Below, piece by piece: positions 63,849-64,000 of a stretch of 64,000 nucleotides of DNA (its first letter is position 1; each line of letters opens with the position of its first letter). The DNA is from Vallitalea sp. (lineage in GTDB: Bacteria > Bacillota > Clostridia > Lachnospirales > Vallitaleaceae): NCBI RefSeq assembly GCF_025211055.1, contig NZ_JAOARO010000018.1:1-64000 (forward strand). Reading direction: 5' to 3'. Made by a program: the position numbers and the translations under genes. The notes beneath the pieces were generated by a model. It had not been told where the DNA came from and searched no databases. It was given only the letters and a program-made list of their open reading frames with translations.

Positions 63849-64000
63849 ATGGCTTATTCAGCTAGAGAATTACTTGCAAGAATAATCAAATGTGAAGCTG
63901 GAGGAGAAGGCGAAACAGGAATGAAAGCAGTTGCTACAGTAGTAATGAATAGAGTTCATGCAGCTGAAGGAGAGTATCAGAGGGTTAATCAAGGGGATTT
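63849..64000 (+). CDS. SleB/CwlJ-type cell-wall hydrolase (5' part, cut by window edge)
   Basis: From the ATG at 63849 the frame runs 50 codons to the window edge: MAYSARELLARIIKCEAGGEGETGMKAVATVVMNRV. The Glu in the CEAGGE motif and the VATVVMNRV stretch are the hallmark of the Hydrolase_2 domain of SleB and CwlJ, spore-cortex lytic transglycosylases. The absence of a signal peptide fits the CwlJ-like short form. The rest lies outside the window. Confidence 0.85.
   Translation, partial: MAYSARELLARIIKCEAGGEGETGMKAVATVVMNRVHAAEGEYQRVNQGD

Overview
The window is low-GC, AT-rich chromosomal DNA with Firmicute-type Shine-Dalgarno sites (AAGGAGG) and frequent TTG/GTG starts. A spore photoproduct lyase-like protein, a SleB/CwlJ-type hydrolase, S-layer homology domains and a Nup-type nucleoside importer point to an endospore-forming member of the Clostridia. 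A Lachnospirales/Vallitalea-like genome would fit, but that is an inference from gene content. I see no rRNA, tRNA, CRISPR array or intact mobile element.

Layout. 0-8 kb: a partial RluA-type pseudouridine synthase, an SPL-like radical SAM protein that lacks the usual hydrogen-donor Cys, an HD-domain/membrane protein/TetR group, the decayed remains of a nonribosomal peptide synthetase (NRPS) condensation domain beside an intact stand-alone carrier protein, a DtxR/MntR-like regulator, a DMT exporter and a diguanylate cyclase. 8.2-14.2 kb: a two-gene unit pairing an RND/MMPL transporter with a 1153-residue surface protein in which a long coiled coil sits between two blocks of GLUG repeats. 14.4-19.4 kb: an S-layer-type protein, a DUF554 protein and a chemoreceptor. 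19.5-24.8 kb: hypB, a large Fe-S flavoprotein, hypA, a methyltransferase and a MerR regulator, with no hydrogenase structural genes. 25.1-27.5 kb: a degenerate DDE-transposase-like protein overlapping a flavin oxidase gene. 27.8-35.8 kb: mixed housekeeping and regulatory genes (YgjV-GNAT fusion, RsmH paralogue, TetR, P1B-ATPase, chemoreceptor, AraC).

36.4-50.1 kb is a coherent purine-nucleoside island: BMP lipoprotein, ABC ATPase and two permeases (NupNOPQ-like), a Cys-type sulfatase, two unrelated purine nucleoside phosphorylases, a guanine-deaminase-like enzyme, a YesMN-type two-component system, a YczE-like membrane protein and a Crp/Fnr regulator. An identical 20-bp site built on GGTCA-TT-TGACC lies in front of the YczE-like gene and again between deoD and the Crp gene, which defines a probable local regulon. 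50.1-52.1 kb is a graveyard of mobile DNA (IS3, large serine recombinase and TnpV remnants). 52.2-58.3 kb carries RlmD, YhaM-like nuclease, HtrA, bactofilin and an M23 peptidase. 58.25-59.2 kb holds a decayed lipoprotein gene interrupted by a GC-rich, multi-hairpin segment. 59.2-64 kb has mutS2, an OmpR/PhoR-type two-component system and the start of a cell-wall hydrolase.

Most attractive leads: the RND plus GLUG/coiled-coil pair, the domesticated transposase-oxidase pair, the hyp operon without hydrogenase, the Crp palindrome regulon with a sulfatase in a nucleoside operon, and the structured GC-rich segment at 58.68-58.76 kb.
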